Below are positions 18,683-27,265 of a stretch of 64,000 bases of DNA, one piece after another. The number at the start of each line of letters is the position of its first letter. Within the stretch, counting starts at the first letter, position 1. Source of the DNA: Salibacter halophilus (GTDB taxonomy: Bacteria > Bacteroidota > Bacteroidia > Flavobacteriales_G > Salibacteraceae); NCBI RefSeq assembly GCF_008806325.1, contig NZ_WACR01000009.1, positions 62,001 through 126,000 on the forward strand, in the 5' to 3' direction. Made by a program: the position numbers and the translations under genes. The notes under the pieces are model-generated. The model was not told where the DNA came from. It worked only from the letters and a program-made list of their open reading frames with translations, and made no database searches.

Positions 18683-20676
18683 GTCAAAAGAAGCTTATAC
18701 ATATTGTTCTGGTCGTTTTGGGCTTTATCATGTACGCTCAAACAACGAGCTATGAATACGCTCTCGATGACAAGATGGTCATCACGAACAATCAAATTAC
18801 CCGCCAGGGATTTGAAGGTATTTCAAAACATTTCCAGCACGATGCAATGGATGGCTTTTGGGCATCAGAATACGGTATTCCGGTTGAAGAGCTCAACGAC
18901 AAATCACGAGTGTCTGGTGGCAGGTATAGGCCTTTGACATTGACAACTCACAGCATTGAATGGGCACTTTTTGGTCAGAACCCGGGAGTGAGCCACACCG
19001 TAAATGCATTGCTTTACGGATTGTTAGGCCTCTTGATTTTCATGTGGCTGAGAGCACTTTTTAAGGAAGAAGAAACCGATCCGCTCAAAACCGTTTCCTT
19101 TTGGGCAACTGTCTTGTTTTTAGTTCACCCTTTACACACTGAGGTTGTAGCGAATATTAAAGGACGCGATGAAATACTCAGTATGCTCTTTGCCGTTTTC
19201 GCAGCATTCAAACTCATCAAAGGGTTTGATACAAAAAAGAGCAAAGAAATTTGGATCGGTGCCGGACTTATGTTTTTGAGTTTATTGTCAAAAGAAACGG
19301 CAGCTCCAATGGTTGGCGTTGTTCCTGTTAGTTTGTGGTTTTTCAGAAACTCAACTGTAAAAGAAATCATACAGGTTTCGTGGCAACCGCTCGCTCTAGC
19401 GTTGCTTTACATTCTTATTCGCAGTAGCGTTGTCAATCCATCACCTTCAGAACCTACAGAGTTGATGAACAATCCGTTCGTCAATGCCAGCGGGTCACAA
19501 AAATGGGCCACAATCTTTTTGACAGTAGCAGCTTATGTGAAATTGTTGTTTTGGCCCAATCCGCTCACGCATGATTACTACCCTTATCATTTACCATTCA
19601 TCGATGCGGAACAGCGATATGCTGAAATGTCGCATCCAGCAGCGCTGCTCGGTTTGGCTCTGACCGCAACTTTAGCGATTTGGAGTTTGTGGGGAATTGT
19701 AAAAAGAAAGAAAAGTGCATTTGGAGCCATATTTTTTGTGGCTACATTCATACTGGTAAGTAATCTGTTATTCCCCATTGGCGTATTCATGAACGAACGT
19801 TTTATGTTCATGCCTAGTCTCGGTTTCGCAATAGCAGTCGTTTGGTTTGGGAAAAAGCTAATTGAGGAAAAACAATCCGTGGCGATCGCAGCAAAAGGGT
19901 TGTTAGTAGTGGCGATTGCAGGCTTTGCCATTTTGACTTTCGGTCGGAACCCGGCCTGGCGGAATGACCAAACCCTGGCTCTGACCGATGTAGAAGTGAG
20001 TGACGGTAGTGCCAAAGCGCACATGGCTGCTGGCGATGCTTTGCTGAAAAGGATTAGAGAAGAAAAAAATCAGCAGAAGAAAAACGAGATGATCAATGAG
20101 GCTTTTCAACACCTTCAAACCTCATTGAATATTTATCCCGGCTATTTTCCACCGCTCGATTTAATGGCTCAGGTGTATTTTCATGCCGGTAATTATACCC
20201 AATCAGCAAAGCTCTACAAACAATGTGCTGATAGGAAGCCCGGGAAGTACCAGTTCGTAAAAAACATCATCGCCTGCGCATCCCGACTCAAACAAGATGA
20301 GCAATACCAAAAAGCTGTTGAGGTTTATGATATTGCCCTTTCGGTTGATCCATCAAATACTGATGCACTTCAGCAGGGAGCTGAGGTTTATGCGAGAAAC
20401 CTGGGGAATATTTCTGCGGCTAAAAACATGCTGGAAAGAGCGTTGAGTGTTGCCCCAAATGATCCACAATTATTACAAAAAATGGGAATTGTCTATGCTA
20501 TGAGTGGAAATCCGGGAGAAGCAATTGGTTATTTTGAAAAAGCAATGCAGCTCGCTCCTAATGATGCATCGATAGTCAAAAACACCGGTGTGACTTACAT
20601 GCAGCTTGGTAATCGCGAAAAAGGACAGGCTTTACTCAACAGAGCAAAACAATTAAAGTCCCCAACCGCACAATAG
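18679..20676 (+). CDS. TMTC-like membrane protein with TPR domain (putative GT-C fold)
   Basis: 665 residues. The N-terminal 440 residues have about ten membrane helices and the look of GT-C glycosyltransferases of the TMTC/PMT kind: DDKMVITNNQ in the first loop, RPLTLTTHSIEWALFG, HPLHTEVVANIKGRDEIL and LLSKETAAPM. The C-terminal 220 residues are tetratricopeptide repeats (for example AEVYARNLGNISAAKNMLER, GYFEKAMQLAPNDASIVKN). Eukaryotic TMTCs are O-mannosyltransferases; many bacterial relatives exist without a known acceptor. A surface glycosylation role is inferred. It is last in the tatD-ansA operon (4-nt overlap). Three GGTCAGA words lie in it (18973, 19656, 19977), with a degenerate fourth at 19942. 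Confidence 0.75.
   Translation: MSQKKLIHIVLVVLGFIMYAQTTSYEYALDDKMVITNNQITRQGFEGISKHFQHDAMDGFWASEYGIPVEELNDKSRVSGGRYRPLTLTTHSIEWALFGQNPGVSHTVNALLYGLLGLLIFMWLRALFKEEETDPLKTVSFWATVLFLVHPLHTEVVANIKGRDEILSMLFAVFAAFKLIKGFDTKKSKEIWIGAGLMFLSLLSKETAAPMVGVVPVSLWFFRNSTVKEIIQVSWQPLALALLYILIRSSVVNPSPSEPTELMNNPFVNASGSQKWATIFLTVAAYVKLLFWPNPLTHDYYPYHLPFIDAEQRYAEMSHPAALLGLALTATLAIWSLWGIVKRKKSAFGAIFFVATFILVSNLLFPIGVFMNERFMFMPSLGFAIAVVWFGKKLIEEKQSVAIAAKGLLVVAIAGFAILTFGRNPAWRNDQTLALTDVEVSDGSAKAHMAAGDALLKRIREEKNQQKKNEMINEAFQHLQTSLNIYPGYFPPLDLMAQVYFHAGNYTQSAKLYKQCADRKPGKYQFVKNIIACASRLKQDEQYQKAVEVYDIALSVDPSNTDALQQGAEVYARNLGNISAAKNMLERALSVAPNDPQLLQKMGIVYAMSGNPGEAIGYFEKAMQLAPNDASIVKNTGVTYMQLGNREKGQALLNRAKQLKSPTAQ
19942..19986. 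repeat. Head-to-head pair of the GGTCAGADCC word
   Basis: GGTCGGAACC (one mismatch) at 19942-19951 faces GGCTCTGACC at 19977-19986, with a 25-bp gap. Confidence 0.6.
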
Positions 20677-20796
20677 ATGTAACCGTAGTAGGTTAAAAGA
20701 TTTTCAGAATCGAAACCCGATACACTTTGTTGTTTTAAAAAATTTGTAGTTTAGTGGCGCTTTTTAGGCGTAGAAACCTATGTATTTAAATGTAAA

Positions 20797-20883
20797 GGAG
20801 AGGTGCCAGAGTGGTCGATCGGGCTCGCCTGGAAAGCGAGTGTACCTTCACGGGTACCGAGGGTTCGAATCCCTCTCTCTCCG
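20797..20883 (+). tRNA. tRNA-Ser(GGA)
   Basis: 87 nt. Acceptor GGAGAGG pairs with TCTCTCC (one G-U pair), discriminator G. The anticodon loop CTGGAAA gives GGA. A long variable arm (GTACC ... GGTACC region) and T-loop TTCGAAT are typical of class II tRNA-Ser. CCA is not encoded. An upstream TTG (20727) with 17-nt spacing to TAGTTTAG (20747) may be its promoter. Confidence 0.95.
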
Positions 20884-20965
20884 CTCAGTGTAATATTGAG
20901 CTTGAAAAAACGTAATTAATTTAAACCAGAAATAGAAAATAACTAAAAACCAAACAGCAACAATC

Positions 20966-21856
20966 ATGAAAAAGTTATTTGCTTTAATGGCGCTTGCAGG
21001 ATTCCTAACATTTGGAGCAACTGCATACGCGCAAGAAGGCGGAGATTCAGCGCAAACTGAAGCGACAATGAACTCCGGTGACTCAACGATGGCATCAGAT
21101 AATGATACGGCATCTTCTGATACAACAGCTATGGCTGATGAATCTGAAGCTACTGCATCAACAAATGAAAGTGAAGAAGCTGCAGCAGGAGACAAAGAGA
21201 AAAAGTCTGCTGAAGAACCTTCATTCCACCAGGTGGTTAAAGACAAGTTTATCGAAGGTGGACCTGGCTTTATGTCTTTCGTTGTGATTTGTTTGATTTT
21301 AGGTTTAGCGATTGCTATCGAAAGAATCCTTTACCTTTCATTGGCTACAACAAACACTAAAAAGCTTCTTGAAGAAACTGAAAGCGCTCTTAACAACAGT
21401 GGCGTTGATGCAGCTAAAGAAGTTTGCCGCAACACTCGCGGACCAGTAGCCAGCATCTTCTACCAGGGTCTCGATCGTTTTGACGAAGGAGTTGATATGG
21501 TAGAAAAATCAGTTGTTTCTTACGGAAGTGTTCAGGTTGGCCAAATGGAAAAAGGTGTATCCTGGATTTCACTCTTTATTGCACTTGCACCAATGCTCGG
21601 TTTCTTCGGTACAGTAATCGGTATGATTCAGGCATTTGATGCAATTGCTGAAGCTAACAACATTTCTCCGGGTATTGTAGCAGGTGGTATTGGAGTTGCC
21701 TTGATTACAACAGTATCTGGTCTTCTCGTAGCGATGATCCTTCAGGTATTTTACAACTACATCATTGCGAAAATTGATGCTATTACAAATGACATGGAAG
21801 ACGCATCAATCGCTTTAGTTGATCTTATCGTGAAGTACAACGCTAAAAACAAGTAA
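20966..21856 (+). CDS. MotA/TolQ/ExbB proton channel family protein
   Basis: 296 residues. Signal-like N-terminus (MKKLFALMALAGFLTFGATAYA), then an acidic Ser/Thr/Ala-rich linker (about 25-80), then the ExbB core with three membrane helices: FMSFVVICLILGLAIAIERILYL, WISLFIALAPMLGFFGTVIGMIQAFDAI and IGVALITTVSGLLVAMILQVFYNYI. It would form the proton channel that energises TonB-dependent outer-membrane transport, working with the two ExbD-like proteins encoded downstream. An extended periplasmic N-terminal region is common in Bacteroidota ExbB. First gene of a four-gene operon (4-18 nt gaps). Confidence 0.9.
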   Translation: MKKLFALMALAGFLTFGATAYAQEGGDSAQTEATMNSGDSTMASDNDTASSDTTAMADESEATASTNESEEAAAGDKEKKSAEEPSFHQVVKDKFIEGGPGFMSFVVICLILGLAIAIERILYLSLATTNTKKLLEETESALNNSGVDAAKEVCRNTRGPVASIFYQGLDRFDEGVDMVEKSVVSYGSVQVGQMEKGVSWISLFIALAPMLGFFGTVIGMIQAFDAIAEANNISPGIVAGGIGVALITTVSGLLVAMILQVFYNYIIAKIDAITNDMEDASIALVDLIVKYNAKNK

Positions 21857-21860
21857 GAAT

Positions 21861-22277
21861 ATGGATCGCATACCAAGAATATTAATGATAGCACTCATCG
21901 TCATTTCGGTAATTGTATTCGTTATGGCGATTGGAGTGAGCGAGGATGATCCCTCAAGCTATGGCAACGCTGATCCATTGCTCTATGTAGGCTATATTTA
22001 CTTTGGCTTGACCAGTTTAGTAGCTCTGCTAGGTGCGTTGGTTGGTGTTATCCAAAAACCTCAAAATGCTAAAGGTATTTTGATTGGAGTAGGTGGTTTG
22101 CTACTTGTAGTAATCATTGCTTACTCATTATCTACCGGATCAGACTACGCTCAATATGATGAAACCACTGAAGGGTGGTCGCACTTCTCAGGAACATTAC
22201 TTTATACCTTTTACTTGCTCGCAGTAGGAGCAATTGGGTCAATAATCTTCTCAGGAGTGTATCGTTTAATACGATAA
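21861..22277 (+). CDS. Hypothetical four-helix membrane protein in the ExbB/ExbD operon
   Basis: 138 residues with four predicted membrane helices (ILMIALIVISVIVFVMAIGV, YVGYIYFGLTSLVALLGAL, GVGGLLLVVIIAYSLSTG, TLLYTFYLLAVGAIGSIIF) and no recognised domain. It starts 4 nt after the exbB-like gene and ends 12 nt before the first exbD-like gene, so it is almost surely co-translated with the energiser complex. Proteins of this size at this position recur in Flavobacteriales. An accessory subunit role is inferred from position only. Confidence 0.65.
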   Translation: MDRIPRILMIALIVISVIVFVMAIGVSEDDPSSYGNADPLLYVGYIYFGLTSLVALLGALVGVIQKPQNAKGILIGVGGLLLVVIIAYSLSTGSDYAQYDETTEGWSHFSGTLLYTFYLLAVGAIGSIIFSGVYRLIR

Positions 22278-22289
22278 ATTAATACGAAT

Positions 22290-22877
22290 ATGGCAAAAAG
22301 AGACACACCTGAAATAAATGCAGGGTCGATGGCAGACATCGCCTTCCTGTTGTTGGTTTTCTTCCTGGTTACTACCACGATGGACTCTGATTACGGGTTG
22401 TTGCGTAAATTGCCACCGCCACTCCCGCCTGAAACGGTGGAGCCGCCACCAATTAAGGATCGTAACGTATTTGTCGTACTGGCAAACGCAAATGATCAAC
22501 TTTTGGTGGAGGGTGAAGTCATGGAAATTTCCCAGCTAAAAGAGTCTGCAAAGGAATTTATTGCGAACCCGCAAAGAAAAGAGGACCTGCCGGCTTTTAA
22601 AGTTGAAGAAATTCCTTACTTCGGTAAAACAGAAGTTTCTAAACAGGTTATTTCTCTTCAAAACGACCGCGGTACATCCTATGACTTGTACATTCAGGTT
22701 CAAAATGAACTGGCCAGAGCATATGACGAGCTACGTGATGAGTTAGCTCGTGAAAAGTTTGGCCAATCATTCCAGTACCTTGTTGATACAGGACAAAAGA
22801 AAAAAGTAAGCGCAATTAAAGACGTTTACCCGCAGCGTATATCTGAAGCGGAACCTAAAAACACGGGAGGAAATTAA
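22290..22877 (+). CDS. ExbD/TolR family biopolymer transport protein (first copy)
   Basis: 195 residues. Start MAKRDTPEINAGSMADIAFLLLVFFLV shows the ExbD N-terminal cytoplasmic segment and the single membrane helix with its conserved Asp (GSMADIAF), the proton-accepting residue. A Pro-rich stretch (LPPPLPPETVEPPP) follows, then the periplasmic domain. It works with the ExbB-like channel. It is longer than classical ExbD (about 140) because of an insert in the periplasmic domain. Adjacent to a second exbD-like gene (1-nt gap). Confidence 0.9.
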   Translation: MAKRDTPEINAGSMADIAFLLLVFFLVTTTMDSDYGLLRKLPPPLPPETVEPPPIKDRNVFVVLANANDQLLVEGEVMEISQLKESAKEFIANPQRKEDLPAFKVEEIPYFGKTEVSKQVISLQNDRGTSYDLYIQVQNELARAYDELRDELAREKFGQSFQYLVDTGQKKKVSAIKDVYPQRISEAEPKNTGGN

Positions 22878-22878
22878 T

Positions 22879-23352
22879 ATGTCAAAGTTTAAAAAAGACG
22901 GTGGGGACAAGGATCCCGCAATTTCAACTTCTTCCCTACCTGATATTGTATTTATGCTACTCTTCTTCTTCATGGTATCCACTGTGATGCGTGAAGTAGA
23001 ATTGAAGGTTTCCATTGATCAACCTGAAGCAACTGAAATTGAAAAGCTCGAAAATAAAGCACTTGTCAACTATGTGTACATTGGAGAGCCCCTAAATGCT
23101 GAGACTTATGGAACAGCATCTCGTATTCAATTAAACGATGCTTTTGCTTCAGTTAAAGAAGTTGGACCATACATTGAAACGAGAAGAGCAGAGGTTGACG
23201 AAGCTGAAGTTCCTCTACTCACCACTTCTTTAAAAGTTGATAAAGAAACTGAAATGGGTATTGTAACCGATGTAAAGCAAGAGCTTAGAAAAGTTCAGGC
23301 CCTTAAAATCAGTTATTCTACTCGCGAAAAAATGGATGCTGATAAATTTTAA
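22879..23352 (+). CDS. ExbD/TolR family biopolymer transport protein (second copy)
   Basis: 157 residues. DPAISTSSLPDIVFMLLFFFMVSTVMR contains the single membrane helix with the conserved Asp (LPDIVFMLL). Two non-identical ExbD proteins with one ExbB are usual in Bacteroidota, where they energise TonB and related machines. Last gene of the operon; a bidirectional terminator follows. Confidence 0.9.
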   Translation: MSKFKKDGGDKDPAISTSSLPDIVFMLLFFFMVSTVMREVELKVSIDQPEATEIEKLENKALVNYVYIGEPLNAETYGTASRIQLNDAFASVKEVGPYIETRRAEVDEAEVPLLTTSLKVDKETEMGIVTDVKQELRKVQALKISYSTREKMDADKF

Positions 23353-23373
23353 GTTTGGGTTTTTAGTTTATAT

Positions 23374-23403
23374 AAAGGGAAGTCATTTGGCTTCCCTTTT
23401 TTT
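23374..23403. terminator. Terminator shared by the exbD operon and the CPBP gene
   Basis: Perfect nine-base stem AAAGGGAAG / CTTCCCTTT, T-run on the right and A/T-rich on the left. It overlaps the last codons of the convergent CPBP gene. Confidence 0.75.
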
Positions 23404-24267
23404 GTATATAGAAAGTAACCCAACGGTCAGAGCCAGTGAGAGCGTAACACCTCCCAAAAAGAAAAAACTGATCTCGGGCTCAAAGTCTCCTTCAACCATT
23501 TCTGGTCCGTACATGTAAGAGATAACAACTGCTGTTCCGTTATTGATAGCATGAGCTACAATAGCCGGCCAAACAGAACCACTCCAAAAAACTAAATATC
23601 CGAATAAAGCTCCGAGTAACATTCTGGGTACAAAACCCAGGAACTGGAGGTGAATAGCGCTAAATATAGTGGCAGCAAGCCAAATGGAAACGTGAGCACT
23701 GTATCTCGACTGAAAAACGCGTTGTAGAAAACCTCTGAAAAAAAGTTCTTCTCCAATTGCCGGAATGATCGCAATCATGACGAGGTTAATGACCAGGTCA
23801 ATCGGTTCTGACTGTTGGAGAAATTGAAGAATCAAACCCTGGCTAACTTCTTCTCGCGCTTCAATCCAATCCTGTAATCCGCTGAGGAAATCGGGTAACA
23901 CGAGCTGACTGTTCAAATACCCGGTGAAGCTCACAAGCGGAAGGGCGGTAAGAGCCACAAATCCCGCTATTAGCAATGAGGGTAGAGGCCCTGTTTTTTT
24001 CAATGTTTCAAGAGGTTGTAAATGTGCAAATTTCATGGCTAAGAGTCCGGCAAAGCCAAAACCGCCAAGTCCGTAAGCCATTTGAATGATTTTCATCCCG
24101 GCAAGTCCTTTTGGATCATCAGGGTTTGTCATACCTGCCAGGCCGTCCATTCCATAAAAGATGATCGTTATTGCCACTCCCACCAGGCTTGAAATGATAA
24201 TCAAACCGATTAATAATGCGAAACCCAGGAATAAATTTCGCGTTAGTGACCCGCGGACTTCTGACAT
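23383..24267 (-). CDS. CPBP family intramembrane metalloprotease
   Basis: 294 residues with about eight membrane helices. The CAAX-protease/bacteriocin-processing (Abi) signature is present: EELFFRGFLQRVF (Glu-Glu-x3-Arg), FSAIHLQFLGF with its His, and a third motif HAINNGTAV. Such proteins are inner-membrane endopeptidases; bacterial substrates are mostly unknown, with some roles in bacteriocin immunity. Divergent from dusB (32 bp apart). It carries one GGTCAGAGCC copy at 23425 and one near copy at 23804. Confidence 0.88.
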   Translation of the reverse strand: MSEVRGSLTRNLFLGFALLIGLIIISSLVGVAITIIFYGMDGLAGMTNPDDPKGLAGMKIIQMAYGLGGFGFAGLLAMKFAHLQPLETLKKTGPLPSLLIAGFVALTALPLVSFTGYLNSQLVLPDFLSGLQDWIEAREEVSQGLILQFLQQSEPIDLVINLVMIAIIPAIGEELFFRGFLQRVFQSRYSAHVSIWLAATIFSAIHLQFLGFVPRMLLGALFGYLVFWSGSVWPAIVAHAINNGTAVVISYMYGPEMVEGDFEPEISFFFLGGVTLSLALTVGLLSIYKKREAK

Positions 24268-24281
24268 GATATTCTGTTTTG

Positions 24282-24289
24282 TAATTTTG
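24282..24289 (+). promoter_or_regulatory. Probable -7 element of dusB
   Basis: TAATTTTG, matching TANNTTTG, ten nt before the dusB ATG, in the 32-bp divergent gap. Confidence 0.4.
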
Positions 24290-24299
24290 CAATCGAATT

Positions 24300-25301
24300 A
24301 TGGGCGTAAAAATAGCAAATATTGATGTGGGGGACTTCCCTCTATTACTAGCTCCAATGGAAGATGTAAGTGATCCTCCATTCAGAGCCCTGTGCAATGA
24401 ACAGGGAGCAGACTTGTTGTACACGGAGTTCATCAGCTCAGAAGGGTTGATTCGCGATGCAGCTAAAAGTGTGCAAAAGCTCGATATTTACGAATATGAA
24501 CGCCCGGTAGGAATACAGATATTTGGTAGTGAAATCGATTCGATGCGCCAGGCTGCGCGTGTTGTTGAAAAGACAAACCCAGATATTCTTGATATCAATT
24601 ACGGATGCCCGGTAAAAAAAGTAGCTTGTAAGGGAGCTGGAGCAGGTATTTTGAAGGACATCCCCAAAATGGTGGATCTGACCAAAAAGATAGTTGATGA
24701 AGTCAATCTACCGGTTACAGTAAAAACCAGGTTGGGATGGGATGAAAACTCCAAATACATTGTAGAAGTTGCTGAGCGGCTACAGGATGTAGGAATCAAG
24801 GCAATTTCTATCCACGGTAGAACCCGCAGGCAGATGTACAAAGGTGAAGCTGATTGGTCGTTAATCGCTGATGTAAAAAATAATCCAAGGATGAATATTC
24901 CGGTTTTTGGAAATGGCGATATCGACTCACCTCAAAAAGCTGTTGAATACAAAAACCGGTACGGTGTTGACGGAATCATGATCGGTAGGGCGAGCATTGG
25001 TTACCCCTGGATTTTTAGAGAAATCAAACACTATATTGCTACCGGTGAAATATTGCCACCACCAACGATTGAAGAGCGCGTAAAAGTGGCTCGTGAGCAT
25101 CTTGATATGAGCGTGAAATGGAAAGGAACTCACACTGGAATAGTTGAAATGCGCAGGCATTACGGCAATTATTTCAAAGGTTATTCTCACTTTAAGCCAT
25201 TCCGCACGAAACTGGTAACCTCTGATGATCTCGATGAATTGCAACAAACTTTCGACCAAATTCTCGAGAGTTACTCTTCAGACGAACCTGCTTTTGCGTA
25301 A
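24300..25301 (+). CDS. dusB: tRNA-dihydrouridine synthase (DusB type)
   Basis: 333 residues. An FMN enzyme that reduces specific uridines in the tRNA D-loop, in the cytoplasm. Seen: LLAPMEDVSDPPFRALC, LLYTEFISSEGL, VGIQIFGSE, the catalytic-Cys motif NYGCPVKK, GAGAGIL, LPVTVKTRLGWDE, the His of ISIHGRTRRQMYKG and the FMN phosphate site VFGNGDI ... DGIMIGRASIGYPWIF. Length and motif spelling fit DusB rather than DusA/C. The last 31 bp overlap the convergent permease gene. Confidence 0.94.
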   Translation: MGVKIANIDVGDFPLLLAPMEDVSDPPFRALCNEQGADLLYTEFISSEGLIRDAAKSVQKLDIYEYERPVGIQIFGSEIDSMRQAARVVEKTNPDILDINYGCPVKKVACKGAGAGILKDIPKMVDLTKKIVDEVNLPVTVKTRLGWDENSKYIVEVAERLQDVGIKAISIHGRTRRQMYKGEADWSLIADVKNNPRMNIPVFGNGDIDSPQKAVEYKNRYGVDGIMIGRASIGYPWIFREIKHYIATGEILPPPTIEERVKVAREHLDMSVKWKGTHTGIVEMRRHYGNYFKGYSHFKPFRTKLVTSDDLDELQQTFDQILESYSSDEPAFA

Positions 25302-26503
25302 CGATTGATCAAAATACGTGTTGGAATGTATGCAGATATAGCTCCAATAATGCCAACAATTCCCATTATCGCTAAAACATCGAGTAGTTCAATTTTAATT
25401 GGGTAAGCATCAACGAGCATTCCCTGAACTTTCAATAATCCAAATTGCATTTGGAGGAACGAAACAATAAGCCCCAGTAGAATTCCTGCTCCTCCGCCAA
25501 TCACAGAAATGAGAAAACCTTCAGTGAAAAAGATTTTTTGCATCAACGAGGTATCAGCACCCATACTTTTTAAAATAAGGATATCGTCTTCCTTATCGAT
25601 GATGAGCATTGTGAGTGAACCAATTATATTGAAAGTCGCGATAACCAAAATGAAAGAGAGAATCATAAATGTGACCCACTTTTCTGTGTTGTTGGTTTTG
25701 TACAAAATATCATTGAGTTGAAAGCGTGTTTCAACTTCATAGTCAGATCCCACTAATTGCTCAATTTCACTCTTAAGTTGATTCAGATTTTCTCCTTCAT
25801 CTGCTCGTAATTCAATAGCTGAAACCCTGTTTTCATAGTTGAGCAGGTTTTGAGCAAATGGGAGCGGAGCAAGAGCGTACTCACTGTCAAAATCGGCATT
25901 GATCGAAAAAACACCAGTGGGCGAAATTTGCTTGATCTTAAAAGCATTGGTATTCCCAATTCCCACAGATTTTGCTTTTCTATTGGCTGCATAAACGTTT
26001 AATGGCCTTGGAAAACCTTCAACCTGAACGTGTAGGTTTTGCATGAGAATATAGCCCATAACCATGTTTGGCGTACCTTTTTTTGAGTACAGTAGGTCAG
26101 ATCCGTAAACGATAGCATCGTTCAAATTTGACATGCTCACAAAACTCGTGTCAACTCCTTTTAGCTTTGCAAAAGCCTGGAAGTCGGCATTTTTGAGGAG
26201 AGCGGTTTCCTCCAAAACGCGTGAGCCATTTTGAACACCATTGATGTTGAGGATCTGACCGTAATTGATCGAATCCTGATGAAAGGTTTTGCCTTTTTTG
26301 GCGGTGATCTTTATATCGGGATCAAAAGTGCTGTAGAGCGATTCAACTAAATCTTCGAGACCATTAAAAGCTGATAGCACAATGACTAAAGCCATTGCAC
26401 CTATTCCCACACCCAGCATGGAAATGCCGGAAATGAGATTGATGACATTGTGCTTTTTCTTCCCGAAAAGATACCTGCGCGCTATGTGGAGAGGAAGTTT
26501 CAA
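25271..26503 (-). CDS. LolC/LolE-type ABC transporter permease (FtsX domain)
   Basis: 410 residues. N-terminal IARRYLFGKKKHNVINLISGISMLGVGIGAMALVIVLSAFNGLE is the hallmark of lipoprotein-releasing permeases; a MacB-like periplasmic domain (about 45-260) is followed by three helices of the FtsX domain (FMILSFILVIATFNIIGSL ... EGFLISVIGGGAGILLGLIV ... LLDVLAIMGIVGIIGAISAY). It would extract lipoproteins from the inner membrane for transfer to the outer membrane; the ATPase LolD is not adjacent. It sits 10 bp after rbfA in the same minus-strand operon. Two GGTCAGATCC words are at 26095 and 26251. Confidence 0.9.
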   Translation of the reverse strand: MKLPLHIARRYLFGKKKHNVINLISGISMLGVGIGAMALVIVLSAFNGLEDLVESLYSTFDPDIKITAKKGKTFHQDSINYGQILNINGVQNGSRVLEETALLKNADFQAFAKLKGVDTSFVSMSNLNDAIVYGSDLLYSKKGTPNMVMGYILMQNLHVQVEGFPRPLNVYAANRKAKSVGIGNTNAFKIKQISPTGVFSINADFDSEYALAPLPFAQNLLNYENRVSAIELRADEGENLNQLKSEIEQLVGSDYEVETRFQLNDILYKTNNTEKWVTFMILSFILVIATFNIIGSLTMLIIDKEDDILILKSMGADTSLMQKIFFTEGFLISVIGGGAGILLGLIVSFLQMQFGLLKVQGMLVDAYPIKIELLDVLAIMGIVGIIGAISAYIPTRILINRYAKAGSSEE

Positions 26504-26512
26504 ATATGTTGA

Positions 26513-26851
26513 TTAGTCGTTTAGCAAATCGTCAATACGTTCAGCGTAATCGAGAGAGTCATCGAGGTAAAAACCAAGTTCCGGAACTATGCGGAGTTGG
26601 TTCTTAACCCTTTTACCCAACAATCCTCTTATCTCAGATCCGTTAGATTTCAACTTTTCGAGATCCTGTTTTGGGTCATCAGTTGGGAAAATACTCACAT
26701 ATATTTTAGCAAAACTCAAGTCCGGACTCATTCTTACGATGGTAACCGTAATCATTTTGCCGGGCAAGTATTGCGTGCCGTTCTGTTGCATAATTTCGCC
26801 AACGTCTCGTTTTATGAGGCTAGCTACTTTTTCTTGTCTAATCGATGCCAT
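26513..26851 (-). CDS. rbfA: Ribosome-binding factor A
   Basis: 112 residues, standard length. RQEKVASLIKRDVGEIMQQ at the start, MITVTIVRMSPDLSFAKIYVS in the KH-like core and LRIVPELGFYLDDSLDYAERID at the end are the RbfA family blocks. It binds the 30S subunit near the 16S 5' helix during late maturation and cold adaptation. First gene of a minus-strand pair with the LolC/E-type permease. Confidence 0.95.
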   Translation of the reverse strand: MASIRQEKVASLIKRDVGEIMQQNGTQYLPGKMITVTIVRMSPDLSFAKIYVSIFPTDDPKQDLEKLKSNGSEIRGLLGKRVKNQLRIVPELGFYLDDSLDYAERIDDLLND

Positions 26852-27265
26852 GAAAATGAATTTTCAATTGGGCCAAAGATAATTAGTTGAGCCTTTTGAT
26901 GGTCTATAAACCTGAGTTCGATTATTATTTATAGATTCAAATATTCAAAGAAGCCATTAATACTGCGTTTCTTTTGCTCAATTAGCCCGCTATACTTCCC
27001 TTGCTTTTAGTCGAAACTCACTATTTATATGTGGTTTGAATCCTAAACTATAAATCGAACTCAGGTTATAATTACAGAAATGCGATGATTTTACTACGAC
27101 TCAAAATTTTTAAATTGTTGAAAGAGGTATATCTTCTCACAACTTAGCTGAAAAAAATACGTCTAATAAGTTGAAAGAAGCCCCTTTTGGGTGCTAATTT
27201 TCAATAAATACTTGCATAAAAGAAACTTAATAAGAAACTTTACAAACTTCAATCAATACTAGCTT
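26852..27265. other. 414-bp intergenic region with a long interrupted inverted repeat
   Basis: AT-rich gap between rbfA (minus) and a T9SS cargo gene (plus). The arms AACCTGAGTTCGAT (26909-26922) and ATCGAACTCAGGTT (27054-27067) are perfect inverted copies 131 bp apart, with further imperfect pairing inside them (TATAGATTCAAA against TTTGAATCCTAAACTATA). No open reading frame is visible between the arms. It could be a decayed miniature transposable element or a structured RNA. I see no confident promoter for either flanking gene. Confidence 0.5.
26909..27067. repeat. Interrupted inverted repeat, possible MITE-like remnant
   Basis: Perfect 14-bp inverted arms with extended imperfect pairing (see the gap entry). 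Total span 159 bp. No obvious target-site duplication. Confidence 0.5.
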
